From positions 1-64,000 of the forward strand of contig CAWVQA010000069.1 in assembly GCA_963932145.1 (NCBI GenBank): 64,000 bases of DNA, given 5' to 3'. Position 1 is the first letter of the stretch, and each line of letters begins with the position of its first letter. The stretch comes from Acanthosepion lycidas (lineage: Eukaryota; Mollusca; Cephalopoda; Sepiida; Sepiidae). A program made the position numbers and the translations under genes. Under the pieces are notes generated by a model. That model searched no databases. It had not been told where the DNA came from and worked only from the letters and a program-made list of their open reading frames with translations. Below are positions 49,201-61,829 of the stretch, in pieces.

Positions 49201-52200
49201 TGCATCGAATAGGCTAATAAAATCACTACCAAAAATGACAAATCTTAATCGACTTTTTTTTTTCGATACCCAAATAACGGGAACTGGGAACCCAAAGTTG
49301 AAGCTTCAAACGGCAATTTAAGGCATTTCCCTTGCAGCTAGGCTACCGGAAGTGGGGTTTATCAGATTCTCCAACTCATTGTGCATCGAATAGGCTAAAA
49401 AAATCACTACCAAAAATGACAAATCTTAATCGACTTTTTTTTTCGATACCCAAATAACGGGAACTGGGAACCCAAAGTTGAAGCTTCAAACGGCAATTTA
49501 AGGCATTTCTCTTGCAGCTAGGCTACCGGAAGTGGGGTTTATCAGATTCTTCAACTCATTGTGCATCGAATAGGCTAATAAAATCACTACCAAAAATGAA
49601 AAATCTTAATCGACTTTTTTTTTTCGATACCCAAATAACGGGAACTGGGAACCCAAAGTTGAAGCTTCAAACGGCAATTTAAGGCATTTCTCTTGCAGCT
49701 AGGCTACCGGAAGTGGGGTTTATCAGATTCTCCAACTCATTGTGCATCGAATAGGCTAATAAAATCACTACCAAAAATGACAAATCTTAATCGACTTTTT
49801 TTTTTCGATACCCAAATAACGGGAACTGGGAACCCAATGTTGAAGCTTCAAACGGCAATTTAAGGCATTTCCCTTGCAGCTAGGCTACCGGAAGTGGGGT
49901 TTATCAGATTCTCCAACTCATTGTGCATCGAATAGGCTAAAAAAATCACTACCAAAAATGACAAATCTTAATCGACTTTTTTTTTCGATACCCAAATAAC
50001 GGGAACTGGGAACCCAAAGTTGAAGCTTCAAACGGCAATTTAAGGCATTTCCCTTGCAGCTAGGCTACCGGAAGTGGGGTTTATCAGATTCTCCAACTCA
50101 TTGTGCATCGAATAGGCTAAAAAAATCACTACCAAATATGACAAATCTTAATCGACTTTTTTTTTCGATACCCAAATAACGGGAACTGGGAACCCAAAGT
50201 TGAAGCTTCAAACGGCAATTTAAGGCATTTCTCTTGCAGCTAGGCTACCGGAAGTGGGGTTTATCAGATTCTCCAACTCATTGTGCATCGAATAGGCTAA
50301 TAAAATCACTACCAAAAATGACAAATCTTAATCGACATTTTTTTTTCGATACCCAAATAACGGGAACTGGGAACCCAAAGTTGAAGCTTCAAACGGCAAT
50401 TTAAGGCATTTCCCTTGCAGCTAGGCTACCGGAAGTGGGGTTTATCAGATTCTCCAACTCATTGTGCATCGAATAGGCTAATAAAATCACTACCAAAAAT
50501 GACAAATCTTAATCGACTTTTTTTTTTCGATACCCAAATAACGGGGACTGGGAACCCAAAGTTGAAGCTTCAAACGGCAATTTAAGGCATTTCCCTTGCA
50601 GCTAGGCTACCGGAAGTGGGGTTTATCAGATTCTCCAACTCATTGTGCATCGAATAGGCTAAAAAAATCACTACCAAAAATGACAAATCTTAATCGACTT
50701 TTTTTTTCGATACCCAAATAACGGGAACTGGGAACCCAAAGTTGAAGCTTCAAACGGCAATTTAAGGCATTTCTCTTGCAGCTAGGCTACCGGAAGTGGG
50801 GTTTATCAGATTCTCCAACTCATTGTGGATCGAATAGGCTAATAAAATCACTACCAAAAATGACAAATCTTAATCGACTTTTTTTTTCGATACCCAAATA
50901 ACGGGAACTGGGAACCCAAAGTTGAAGCTTCAAACGGCAATTTAAGGCATTTCTCTTGCAGCTAGGCTACCGGAAGTGGGGTTTATCAGATTCTCCAACT
51001 CATTGTGCATCGAATAGGCTAATAAAATCACTACCAAAAATGACAAATCTTAATCGACCTTTTTTTTCGATACACAAATAACGGGAACTGGGAACCCAAA
51101 GTTGAAGCATCAAACGGCAATTTAAGGCATTTCTCTTGCAGCTAGGCTACCGGAAGTGGGGTTTATCAGATTCTCCAACTCATTGTGCATCGAATAGGCT
51201 AATAAAATCACTACCAAAAATGACAAATCTTAATCGACTTTTTTTTTTCGATACCCAAATAACGGGAACTGGGAACCCAAAGTTGAAGCTTCAAACGGCA
51301 ATTTAAGGCATTTCCCTTGCAGCTAGGCTACCGGAAGTGGGGTTTATCAGATTCTCCAACTCATTGTGCATCGAATAGGCTAAAAAAATCACTACCAAAA
51401 ATGACAAATCTTAATCGACTTTTTTTTTCGATACCCAAATAACGGGAACTGGGAACCCAAAGTTGAAGCTTCAAACGGCAATTTAAGGCATTTCTCTTGC
51501 AGCTAGGCTACCGGAAGTGGGGTTTATCAGATTCTCCAACTCATTGTGCATCGAATAGGCTAATAAAATCACTACCAAAAATGACAAATCTTAATCGACT
51601 TTTTTTTTTCGATACCCAAATAACGGGAACTGGGAACCCGAAGTTCAAGCTTCAAACGGCAATTTAAGGCATTTCCCTTGCAGCTAGGCTACCGGAAGTG
51701 GGGTTTATCAGATTCTCCAACTCATTGTGCATCGAATAGGTTAAAAAAATCACTACCAAAAATGACAAATCTTAATCGACTTTTTTTTTCGATACCCAAA
51801 TAACGGGAACTGGGAACCCAAAGTTGAAGCTTCAAACGGCAATTTAAGGCATTTCCCTTGCAGCTAGGCTACCGGAAGTGGGGTTTATCAGATTCTCCAA
51901 CTCATTGTGCATCGAATAGGCTAATAAAATCACTACCAAAAATGACAAATCTTAATCGACTTTTTTTTTCGATACCCAAATAACGGGAACTGGGAACCCA
52001 AAGTTGAAGCTTCAAACGGCAATTTAAGGCATTTCTCTTGCAGCTAGGCTACCGGAAGTGGGGTTTATCAGATTCTCCAACTCATTGTGCATCGAATAGG
52101 CTAAAAAAATCACTACCAAATATGACAAATCTTAATCGACTTTTTTTTTCGATACCCAAATAACGGGAACTGGGAACCCAAAGTTGAAGCTTCAAACGGC

Positions 52201-52630
52201 AATTTAAGGCATTTCTCTTGCAGCTAGGCTACCGGAATTGGGGTTTATCAGATTCTCCAACTCATTGTGCATCGAATAGGCTAATAAAATCACTACCAAA
52301 AATGACAAATCTTAATCGACTTTTTTTTTCGATACCCAAATAACGGGAACTGGGAACCCAAAGTTGAAGCTTCAAACGGCAATTTAAGGCATTTCTCTTG
52401 CAGCTAGGCTACCGGAAGTGGGGTTTATCAGATTCTCCAACTCATTGTGCATCGAATAGGCTAAAAAAATCACTACCAAAAATGACAAATCTTAATCGAC
52501 TTTTTTTTTCGATACCCAAATAACGGGAACTGGGAACCCAAAGTTGAAGCTTCAAACGGCAATTTAAGGCATTTCTCTTGCAGCTAGGCTACCGGAAGTG
52601 GGGTTTATCAGATTCTCCAACTCATTGTGC
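46231..52630. repeat. Ordinary satellite monomers
   Basis: About 35 to 36 monomers with scattered single changes: GTGGGTTTATC with one G lost (about 46645), a second GGGATCCC (about 47121), GCTAGTCTACC with GTGCGGTTT (about 47893-47913), a T run broken by A (about 48540), GCTAACGG (about 48801), a one-base loss in CATTTCTTTGC (about 49144), ATGAAAAATC (about 49597), ACGGGGACTGG (about 50543), TTGTGGATCG (about 50825), CTTTTTTTTCGATACACAAA (about 51059-51079), and CCCGAAGTTCAAGC (about 51638). No gene or insert. Confidence 0.88.
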
Positions 52631-53895
52631 ATCGAATAGGCTAATAAAATCACTACCAAAAATGACAAATCTTAATCGACTTTTTTTTTTCGATACCCAA
52701 ATAACGGGAACTGGGAACCCAAAGTTGAAGCTTCAAACGGCAATTTAAGGCATTTCCCTTGCAGCTAGGCTACCGGAAGTGGGGTTTATCAGATTCTCCA
52801 ACTCATTGTGCATCGAATAGGCTAAAAAAATCACTACCAAAAATGACAAATCTTAATCGACTTTTTTTTTCGATACCCAAATAACGGGAACTGGGAACCC
52901 AAAGTTGAAGCTTCAAACGGCAATTTAAGGCATTTCTCTTGCAGCTAGGCTACCGGAAGTGGGGTTTATCAGATTCTCCAACTCATTGTGCATCGAATAG
53001 GCTAATAAAATCACTACCAAAAATGACAAATCTTAATCGACTTTTTTTTTTCGATACCCAAATAACGGGAACTGGGAACCCAAAGTTGAAGCTTCAAACG
53101 GCAATTTCAGGCATTTCTCTTGCAGCTAGGCTACCGGAAGTGGGGTTTATCAGATTCTCCAACTCATTGTGCATCGAATAGGCTAATAAAATCACTACCA
53201 AAAATGACAAATCTTAATCGACTTTTTTTTTTCGATACCCAAATAACGGGAACTGGGAACCCAAAGTTGAAGCTTCAAACGGCAATTTAAGGCATTTCTC
53301 TTGCAGCTAGGCTACCGGAAGTGGGGTTTATCAGATTCTCCAACTCATTGTGCATCGAATAGGCTAATAAAATCACTACCAAAAATGACAAATCTTAATC
53401 GACTTTTTTTTTTCGATACCCAAATAACGGGAACTGGGAACCCAAAGTTGAAGCTTCAAACGGCAATTTAAGGCATTTCCCTTGCAGCTAGGCTACCGGA
53501 AGTGGGGTTTATCAGATTCTCCAACTCATTGTGCATCGAATAGGCTAAAAAAATCACTACCAAAAATGACAAATCTTAATCGACTTTTTTTTTCGATACC
53601 CAAATAACGGGAACTGGGAACCCAAAGTTGAAGCTTCAAACGGCAATTTAAGGCATTTCTCTTGCAGCTAGGCTACCGGAAGTGGGGTTTATCAGATTCT
53701 CCAACTCATTGTGCATCGAATAGGCTAATAAAATCACTACCAAAAATGACAAATCTTAATCGACTTTTTTTTTTCGATACCCAAATAACGGGAACTGGGA
53801 ACCCAAAGTTGAAGCTTCAAACGGCAATTTCAGGCATTTCTCTTGCAGCTAGGCTACCGGAAGTGGGGTTTATCAGATTCTCCAACTCATTGTGC
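52631..53895. repeat. Four-monomer tandem duplication (723 bp)
   Basis: GCAATTTCAGG (variant C at 53108 and 53831) recurs at 723 bp, four monomers. The first three monomers of each copy (from 52631 and from 53354) agree in variant states and T-run length. The A-to-C change removes a TAA present in nearly all monomers, so an open frame of 80 codons appears twice in identical form; I regard it as chance. Confidence 0.83.
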
Positions 53896-56800
53896 ATCGA
53901 ATAGGCTAATAAAATCACTACCAAAAATGACAAATCTTAATCGACTTTTTTTTTTCGATACCCAAATAACGGGAACTGGGAACCCAAAGTTGAAGCTTCA
54001 AACGGCAATTTAAGGCATTTCCCTTTCAGCTAGGCTACCGGAAGTGGGGTTTATCAGATTCTCCAACTCATTGTGCATCGAATAGGCTAAAAAAATCAGT
54101 ACCAAAAATGACAAATCTTAATCGACTTTTTTTTTCGATACCCAAATAACGGGAACTGGGAACCCAAAGTTGAAGCTTCAAACGGCAATTTAAGGCATTT
54201 CCCTTGCAGCTAGGCTACCGGAAGTGGGGTTTATCAGATTCTCAAACTCATTGTGCATCGAATAGGCTAAAAAAATCACTACCAAAAATGACAAATCTTA
54301 ATCGACTTTTTTTTTCGATACCCAAATAACGGGAACTGGGAACCCAAAGTTGAAGCTTCAAACGGCAATTTAAGGCATTTCTCTTGCAGCTAGGCTACCG
54401 GAAGTGGGGTTTATCAGATTCTCCAACTCATTGTGCATCGAATAGGCTAATAAAATCACTACCAAAAATGACAAATCTTAATCGACTTTTTTTTTCGATA
54501 CCCAAATAACGGGAACTGGGAACCCAAAGTTGAAGCTTCAAACGGCAATTTAAGGCATTTCTCTTGCAGCTAGGCTACCGGAAGTGGGGTTTATCAGATT
54601 CTCCAACTCATTGTGCATCGAATAGGCTAAAAAAATCACTACCAAAAATGACAAATCTTAATCGACTTTTTTTTTCGATACCCAAATAACGGGAACTGGG
54701 AACCCAAAGTTGAAGCTTCAAACGGCAATTTAAGGCATTTCTCTTGCAGCTAGGCTACCGGAAGTGGGGTTTATCAGATTCTCCAACTCATTGTGCATCG
54801 AATAGGCTAATAAAATCACTACCAAAAATGACAAATCTTAATCGACTTTTTTTTTTCGATACCCAAATAACGGGAACTGGGAACCCAAAGTTGAAGCTTC
54901 AAACGGCAATTTAAGGCATTTCCCTTGCAGCTAGGCTACCGGAAGTGGGGTTTATCAGATTCTCCAACTCATTGTGCATCGAATAGGCTAATAAAATCAC
55001 TACCAAAAATGACAAATCTTAATCGACTTTTTTTTTTCGATACCCAAATAACGGGAACTGGGAACCCAAAGTTGAAGCTTCAAACGGAAATTTAAGGCAT
55101 TTCCCTTGCAGCTAGGCTACCGGAAGTGGGGTTTATCAGATTCTCCAACTCATTGTGCATCGAATAGGCTAAAAATTCACTACCAAAAATGACAAATCTT
55201 AATCGACTTTTTTTTTCGATACCCAAATAACGGGAACTGGGAACCCAAAGTTGAAGCTTCAAACGGCAATTTAAGGCATTTCTCTTGCAGCTAGGCTACC
55301 GGAAGTGGGGTTTATCAGATTCTCCAACTCATTGTGCATCGAATAGGCTAATAAAATCACTACCAAAAATGACAAATCTTAATCGACTTTTTTTTTTCGA
55401 TACCCAAATAACGGGAACTGGGAACCCAAAGTTGAAGCTTCAAACGGCAATTTAAGGCATTTCCCTTGCAGCTAGGCTACCGGAAGTGGGGTTTATCAGA
55501 TTCTCCAACTCATTGTGCATCGAATAGGCTAAAAAAATCACTACCAAAAATGACAAATCTTAATCGACTTTTTTTTTCGATACCCAAATAACGGGAACTG
55601 GGAACCCAAAGTTGAAGCTTCAAACGGCAATTTAAGGCATTTCCCTTGCAGCTAGGCTACCGGAAGTGGAGTTTATCAGATTCTCTAACTCATTGTGCAT
55701 CAAATAGGCTAAAAAAATCACTACCAAATATGACAAATCTTAATCGACTTTTTTTTTCGATACCCAAATAACGGGAACTGGGAACCCAAAGTTGAAGCTT
55801 CAAACGGCAATTTAAGGCATTTCTCTTGCAGCTAGGCTACCGGAAGTGGGGTTTATCAGATTCTCCAACTCATTGTGCATCGAATAGGCTAAAAATTCAC
55901 TACCAAAAATGACAAATCTTAATCGACTTTTTTTTTCGATACCCAAATAACGGGAACTGGGAACCCAAAGTTGAAGCTTCAAACGGCAATTTAAGGCATT
56001 TCTCTTGCAGCTAGGCTACCGGAAGTGGGGTTTATCAGATTCTCCAACTCATTGTGCATCGAATAGGCTAATAAAATCACTACCAAAAATGACAAATCTT
56101 AATCGACTTTTTTTTTTCGATACCCAAATAACGGGAACTGGGAACCCAAAGTTGAAGCTTCAAACGGCAATTTAAGGCATTTCCCTTGCAGCTAGGCTAC
56201 CGGAAGTGGGGTTTATCAGATTCTCCAACTCATTGTGCATCGAATAGGCTAAAAAAAATCACTACCAAAAATGACAAATCTTAATCGACTTTTTTTTTCG
56301 ATACCCAAATAACGGGAACTGGGAACCCAAAGTTGAAGCTTCAAACGGCAATTTAAGGCATTTCTCTTGCAGCTAGGCTACCGGAAGTGGGGTTTATCAG
56401 ATTCTCCAACTCATTGTGCATCGAATAGGCTAAAAAAATCACTACTAAAAATGACAAATCTTAATCGACTTTTTTTTTCGATACCCAAATAACGGGAACT
56501 GGGAACCCAAAGTTGAAGCTTCAAACGGCAATTTAAGGCATTTCCCTTGCAGCTAGGCTACCGGAAGTGGGGTTTATCAGATTCTCCAACTCATTGTGCA
56601 TCGAATAGGCTAAAAAAATCACTACCAAAAATGACAAATCTTAATCGACTTTTTTTTTCGATACCCAAATAACGGGAACTGGGAACCCAAAGTTGAAGCT
56701 TCAAACGGCAATTTAAGGCATTTCTCTTGCAGCTAGGCTACCGGAAGTGGGGTTTATCAGATTCTCCAACTCATTGTGCATCGAATAGGCTAATAAAATC

Positions 56801-57139
56801 ACTACCAAAAATGACAAATCTTAATCGACTTTTTTTTTCGATACCCAAATAACGGGAACTGGGAACCCAAAGTTGAAGCTTCAAACGGCAATTTAAGGCA
56901 TTTCCCTTGCAGCTAGGCTACCGGAAGTGGGGTTTATCAGATTCTCCAACTCATTGTGCATCGAATAGGCTAAAAAAATCACTACCAAAATTGACAAATC
57001 TTAATCGACTTTTTTTTTCGATACCCAAATAACGGGAACTGGGAACCCAAAGTTGAAGCTTCAAACGGCAATTTAAGGCATTTCTCTTGCAGCTAGGCTA
57101 CCGGAAGTGGGGTTTATCAGATTCTCCAACTCATTGTGC
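53896..57139. repeat. Ordinary satellite monomers
   Basis: About 18 monomers. Private changes are CCCTTTCAGC (about 54021), ATCAGTACC (about 54097), CTCAAACTC (about 54241), ACGGAAATTT (about 55085), CTAAAAATTCAC (55169 and 55889, exactly 720 bp apart), GTGGAGTTT with CTCTAACTC and CATCAAATAGG (about 55667-55707), a run of eight A (about 56250), CACTACTAAAA (about 56441) and CAAAATTGAC (about 56986). No gene or insert. Confidence 0.88.
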
Positions 57140-58221
57140 ATCGAATAGGCTAATAAAATCACTACCAAAAATGACAAATCTTAATCGACTTTTTTTTTTC
57201 GATACCCAAATAACGGGAACTGGGAACCCAAAGTTGAAGATTCAAACGGCAATTTAAGGCATTTCCCTTGCAGCTAGGCTACCGGAAGTGGGGTTTATCA
57301 GATTCTCCAACTCATTGTGCATCGAATAGGCTAATAAAATCACTACCAAAAATGACAAATCTTAATCGACTTTTTTTTTTCGATACCCAAATAACGGGAA
57401 CTGGGAACCCAAAGTTGAAGCTTCAAACGGCAATTTAAGGCATTTCCCTTGCAGCTAGGCTACCGGAAGTGGGGTTTATCAGATTCTCCAACTCATTGTG
57501 CATCTAATAGGCTAATAAAATCACTACCAAAAATGACAAATCTTAATCGACTTTTTTTTACGATAACCAAATAACGTGAACTGGGAACCCAAAGTTGAAG
57601 CTTCAAACGGCAATTTAAGGCATTTCTCTTGCAGCTAGGCTACCGGAAGTGGGGTTTATCTGATTCTCCAACTCATTGTGCATCTAATAGGCTAATAAAA
57701 TCACTACCAAAAATGACAAATCTTAATCGACTTTTTTTTACGATACCCAAATAACGTGAACTGGGAACCCAAAGTTGAAGCTTCAAACGGCAATTTAAGG
57801 CATTTCCCTTGCAGCTAGGCTACCGGAAGTGGGGTTTATCAGATTCTCCAACTCATTGTGAATCGAATAGGCTAAAAAAATCACTACCAAAAATGACAAA
57901 TTTTAATCGACTTTTTTTTTCGATACCCAAATAACGGGAACTGGGAACCCAAAGTTGAAGCTTCAAACGGCAATTTAAGGCATTTCTCTTGCAGCTAGGC
58001 TACCGGAAGTGGGGTTTATCAGATTCTCCAACTCATTGTGCATCGAATAGGCTAATAAAATCACTACCAAAAATGACAAATCTTAATCGACTTTTTTTTT
58101 CGATACCCAAATAACGGGAACTGGGAACCCAAAGTTGAAGCTTCAAACGGCAATTTAAGGCATTTCTCTTGCAGCTAGGCTACCGGAAGTGGGGTTTATC
58201 AGATTCTCCAACTCATTGTGC
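57140..58221. repeat. Six-monomer higher-order unit with two subfamily monomers, copy 1
   Basis: The unit contains two diverged-subfamily monomers (57502-57860) marked by CATCTAATAGG, TTTTTTTTACG and AACGTGAAC, the first also with CGATAACC (57566), followed by a monomer starting GTGAATCGAAT (57861). The set recurs 1082 bp downstream. Confidence 0.87.
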
Positions 58222-59123
58222 ATCGAATAGGCTAATAAAATCACTACCAAAAATGACAAATCTTAATCGACTTTTTTTTTTCGATACCCAAATAACGGGA
58301 ACTGGGAACCCAAAGTTGAAGCTTCAAACGGCAATTTAAGGCATTTCCCTTGCAGCTAGGCTACCGGAAGTGGGGTTTATCAGATTCTCCAACTCATTGT
58401 GCATCGAATAGGCTAATAAAATCACTACCAAAAATGACAAATCTTAATCGACTTTTTTTTTTCGATACCCAAATAACGGGAACTGGGAACCCAAAGTTGA
58501 AGCTTCAAACGGCAATTTAAGGCATTTCCCTTGCAGCTAGGCTACCGGAAGTGGGGTTTATCAGATTCTCCAACTCATTGTGCATCTAATAGGCTAATAA
58601 AATCACTACCAAAAATGACAAATCTTAATCGACATTTTTTTACGATAACCAAATAACGTGAACTGGGAACCCAAAGTTGAAGCTTCAAACGGCAATTTAA
58701 GGCATTTCTCTTGCAGCTAGGCTACCGGAAGTGGGGTTTATCTGATTCTCCAACTCATTGTGCATCTAATAGGCTAATAAAATCACTACCAAAAATGACA
58801 AATCTTAATCGACTTTTTTTTACGATACCCAAATAACGTGAACTGGGAACCCAAAGTTGAAGCTTCAAACGGCAATTTAAGGCATTTCCCTTGCAGCTAG
58901 GCTACCGGAAGTGGGGTTTATCAGATTCTCCAACTCATTGTGAATCGAATAGGCTAAAAAAATCACTACCAAAAATGACAAATCTTAATCGACTTTTTTT
59001 TTCGATACCCAAATAACGGGAACTGGGAACCCAAAGTTGAAGCTTCAAACGGCAATTTAAGGCATTTCTCTTGCAGCTAGGCTACCGGAAGTGGGGTTTA
59101 TCAGATTCTCCAACTCATTGTGC
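58222..59123. repeat. Six-monomer higher-order unit with two subfamily monomers, copy 2
   Basis: CGATAACC (58648) and GTGAATCGAAT (58943) sit 1082 bp after their partners. Five of the six monomers match; the sixth position is occupied by a different common variant. A private ATCGACATTTT (about 58634) marks this copy. Confidence 0.85.
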
Positions 59124-59823
59124 ATCGAATAGGCTAATAAAATCACTACCAAAAATGACAAATCTTAATCGACTTTTTTTTTTCGATACCCAAATAACGG
59201 GAACTGGGAACCCAAAGTTGAAGCTTCAAACGGCAATTTAAGGCATTTCCCTTGCAGCTAGGCTACCGGAAGTGGGGTTTATCAGATTCTCCAACTCATT
59301 GTGCATCGAATAGGCTAAAAAAATCACTACCAAAAATGACAAATCTTAATCGACTTTTTTTTTCGATACCCAAATAACGGGAACTGGGAACCCAAAGTTG
59401 AAGCTTCAAACGGCAATTTAAGGCATTTCTCTTGCAGCTAGGCTACCGGAAGTGGGGTTTATCAGATTCTCCAACTCATTGTGCATCGAATAGGCTAATA
59501 AAATCACTACCAAAAATGACAAATCTTAATCGACTTTTTTTTTCGATACCCAAATAACGGGAACTGGGAACCCAAAGTTGAAGCTTCAAACGGCAATTTA
59601 AGGCATTTCTCTTGCAGCTAGGCTACCGGAAGTGGGGTTTATCAGATTCTCCAACTCATTGTGCATCGAATAGGCTAAAAAAATCACTACCAAAAATGAC
59701 AAATCTTAATCGACTTTTTTTTTCGATACCCAAATAACGGGAACTGGGAACCCAAAGTTGAAGCTTCAAACGGCAATTTAAGGCATTTCTCTTGCAGCTA
59801 GGCTACCGGAAGTGGGGTTTATC
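59124..59823. repeat. Ordinary monomers before the subfamily block
   Basis: About four canonical monomers separate the duplicated subfamily pairs from the solid block. From about 59300 to 62400 the monomer register is exactly 180 bp, with no T10 copies. Confidence 0.85.
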
Positions 59824-61829
59824 TGATTCTCCAACTCATTGTGCATCTAATAGGCTAATAAAATCATTACCAAAAATGACAAATCTTAATCGACTTTTTT
59901 TTACGATACCCAAATAACGTGAACTGGGAACCCAAAGTTGAAGCTTCAAAAGGCAATTTAAGGCATTTCTCTTGCAGCTAGGCTACCGGAAGTGGGGTTT
60001 ATCTGATACTCCAACTCATTGTGCATATAATAGGCTAATAAAATCACTACCAAAAATGACAAATCTTAATCGACTTTTTTTTTCGATACCCAAATAACGT
60101 GAACTGGGAACCCAAAGTTGAAGCTTCAAACGGCAATTTAAGGCATTTCTCTTGCAGCTAGGCTACCGGAAGTGGGGTTTATCTGATTCTCCAACTCATT
60201 GTGCATCTAATAGGCTAATAAAATCACTACCAAAAATGACAAATCTTAATAGACTTTTTTTTACGATACCCAAATAACGTGAACTGGGAACCCAAAGTTG
60301 AAGATTCAAACGGCAATTTAAGGCATTTCTCTTGCAGCTAGGCTACCGGAAGTGGGGTTTATCTGATTCTCCAACTCATTGTGCATCTAATAGGCTAATA
60401 AAATCACTACCAAAAATGACAAATCTTAATCGACTTTTTTTTACGATACCCAAATAACGTGAACTGGGAACCCAAAGTTGAAGCTTCAAACGGCAATTTA
60501 AGGCATTTCACTTGCAGCTAGGCTACCGGAAGTGGGATTTATCTGATTCTCCAACTCATTGTGCATCTAATAGGCTAATAAAATCACTACCAAAAATGAC
60601 AAATCTTAATCGACTTTTTTTTACGATACCCAAATAACGTGAACTGGGAACCCAAAGTTGAAGGTTCAAACGGCAATTTAAGGCATTTCTCTTGCAGCTA
60701 GGCTACCGGAAGTGGGGTTTATCAGATTCTCCAACTCATTGTGCATCTAATAGGCTAATAAAATCACTACCAAAAATGACAAATCTTAATCGACTTTTTT
60801 TTACGATACCCAAATAACGTGAACTGGGAACCCAAAGTTGAAGCTTCAAACGGCAATTTAAGGCATTTCTCTTGGAGCTAGACTACCGGAAGTGGGGTTT
60901 ATCAGATTCTCCAACTCATTGTGCATCTAATAGGCTAATAAAATCACTACCAAAAATGACAAATCTTAATCGACTTTTTTTTACGATACCCAAATAACGT
61001 GAACTGGGAACCCAAAGTTGAAGCTTCAAATGGCAATTTAAGGCATTTCTCTTGCAGCTAGGCTACCGGAAGTGGGGTTTATCTGATACTCCAACTCATT
61101 GTGCATATAATAGGCTAATAAAATCACTACCAAAAATGACAAATCTTAATCGACTTTTTTTTTCGATACCCAAATAACGTGAACTGGGAACCCAAAGTTG
61201 AAGCTTCAAACGGCAATTTAAGGCATTTCTCTTGCAGCTAGGCTACCGGAAGTGGGGTTTATCTGATTCTCCAACTCATTGTGCATCTAATAGGCTAATA
61301 AAATCACTACCAAAAATGACAAATCTTAATCGACTTTTTTTTACGATACCCAAATAACGTGAACTGGGAACCCAAAGTTGAAGCTTCAAACGGCAATTTA
61401 AGGCAATTCTCTTGCAGCTAGGCTACCGGAAGTGGGGTTTATCAGATTCTCCAACTCATTGTGCATCTAATAGGCTAATAAAATCACTACCAAAAATGAC
61501 AAATATTAATCGACTTTTTTTTACGATACCCAAATAACGTGAACTGGGAACCCAAAGTTGAAGATTCAAACGGCAATTTAAGGCATTTCTCTTGCAGCTA
61601 GACTACCGGAAGTGGGGTTTATCAGATTTTCCAACTCATTGTGCATCTAATAGGCTAATAAAATCACTACCAAAAATGACAAATCTTAATCGACTTTTTT
61701 TTTCGATACCCAAATAACGTGAACTGGGAACCCAAAGTTGAAGCTTCAAACGGCAATTTAAGGCATTTCTCTTGCAGCTAGGCTACCGGAAGTGGGGTTT
61801 ATATGATTTTTCAACTCATTGTGCATCTA
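59824..61829. repeat. Diverged monomer subfamily, about 11 consecutive copies
   Basis: The diagnostic changes against the reference monomer are G4T (CATCTAATAGG), T59A (TTTTTTTTACG), G76T (AACGTGAAC) and A160T (TTATCTGATT). G76T is present in all block copies. T59A is missing in the copies near 60070, 61150 and 61690. G4T is universal or replaced by CATATAATAGG (60026 and 61106). A160T reverts in several copies. Every monomer is exactly 180 bp. A two-monomer set (TGATACTCC plus CATATAATAGG) recurs at exactly 1080 bp. Copies here differ from one another more than canonical ones do, which suggests an older or less homogenised layer. The right edge blends into canonical monomers near 61830. Confidence 0.92.

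Noticed and set aside
52939..53904. Two identical 80-codon open frames (52939-53181 and 53662-53904)
   Set aside because: They are satellite sequence read through a single lost stop and duplicated with the 723-bp unit. No domain or independent coding signal is visible.
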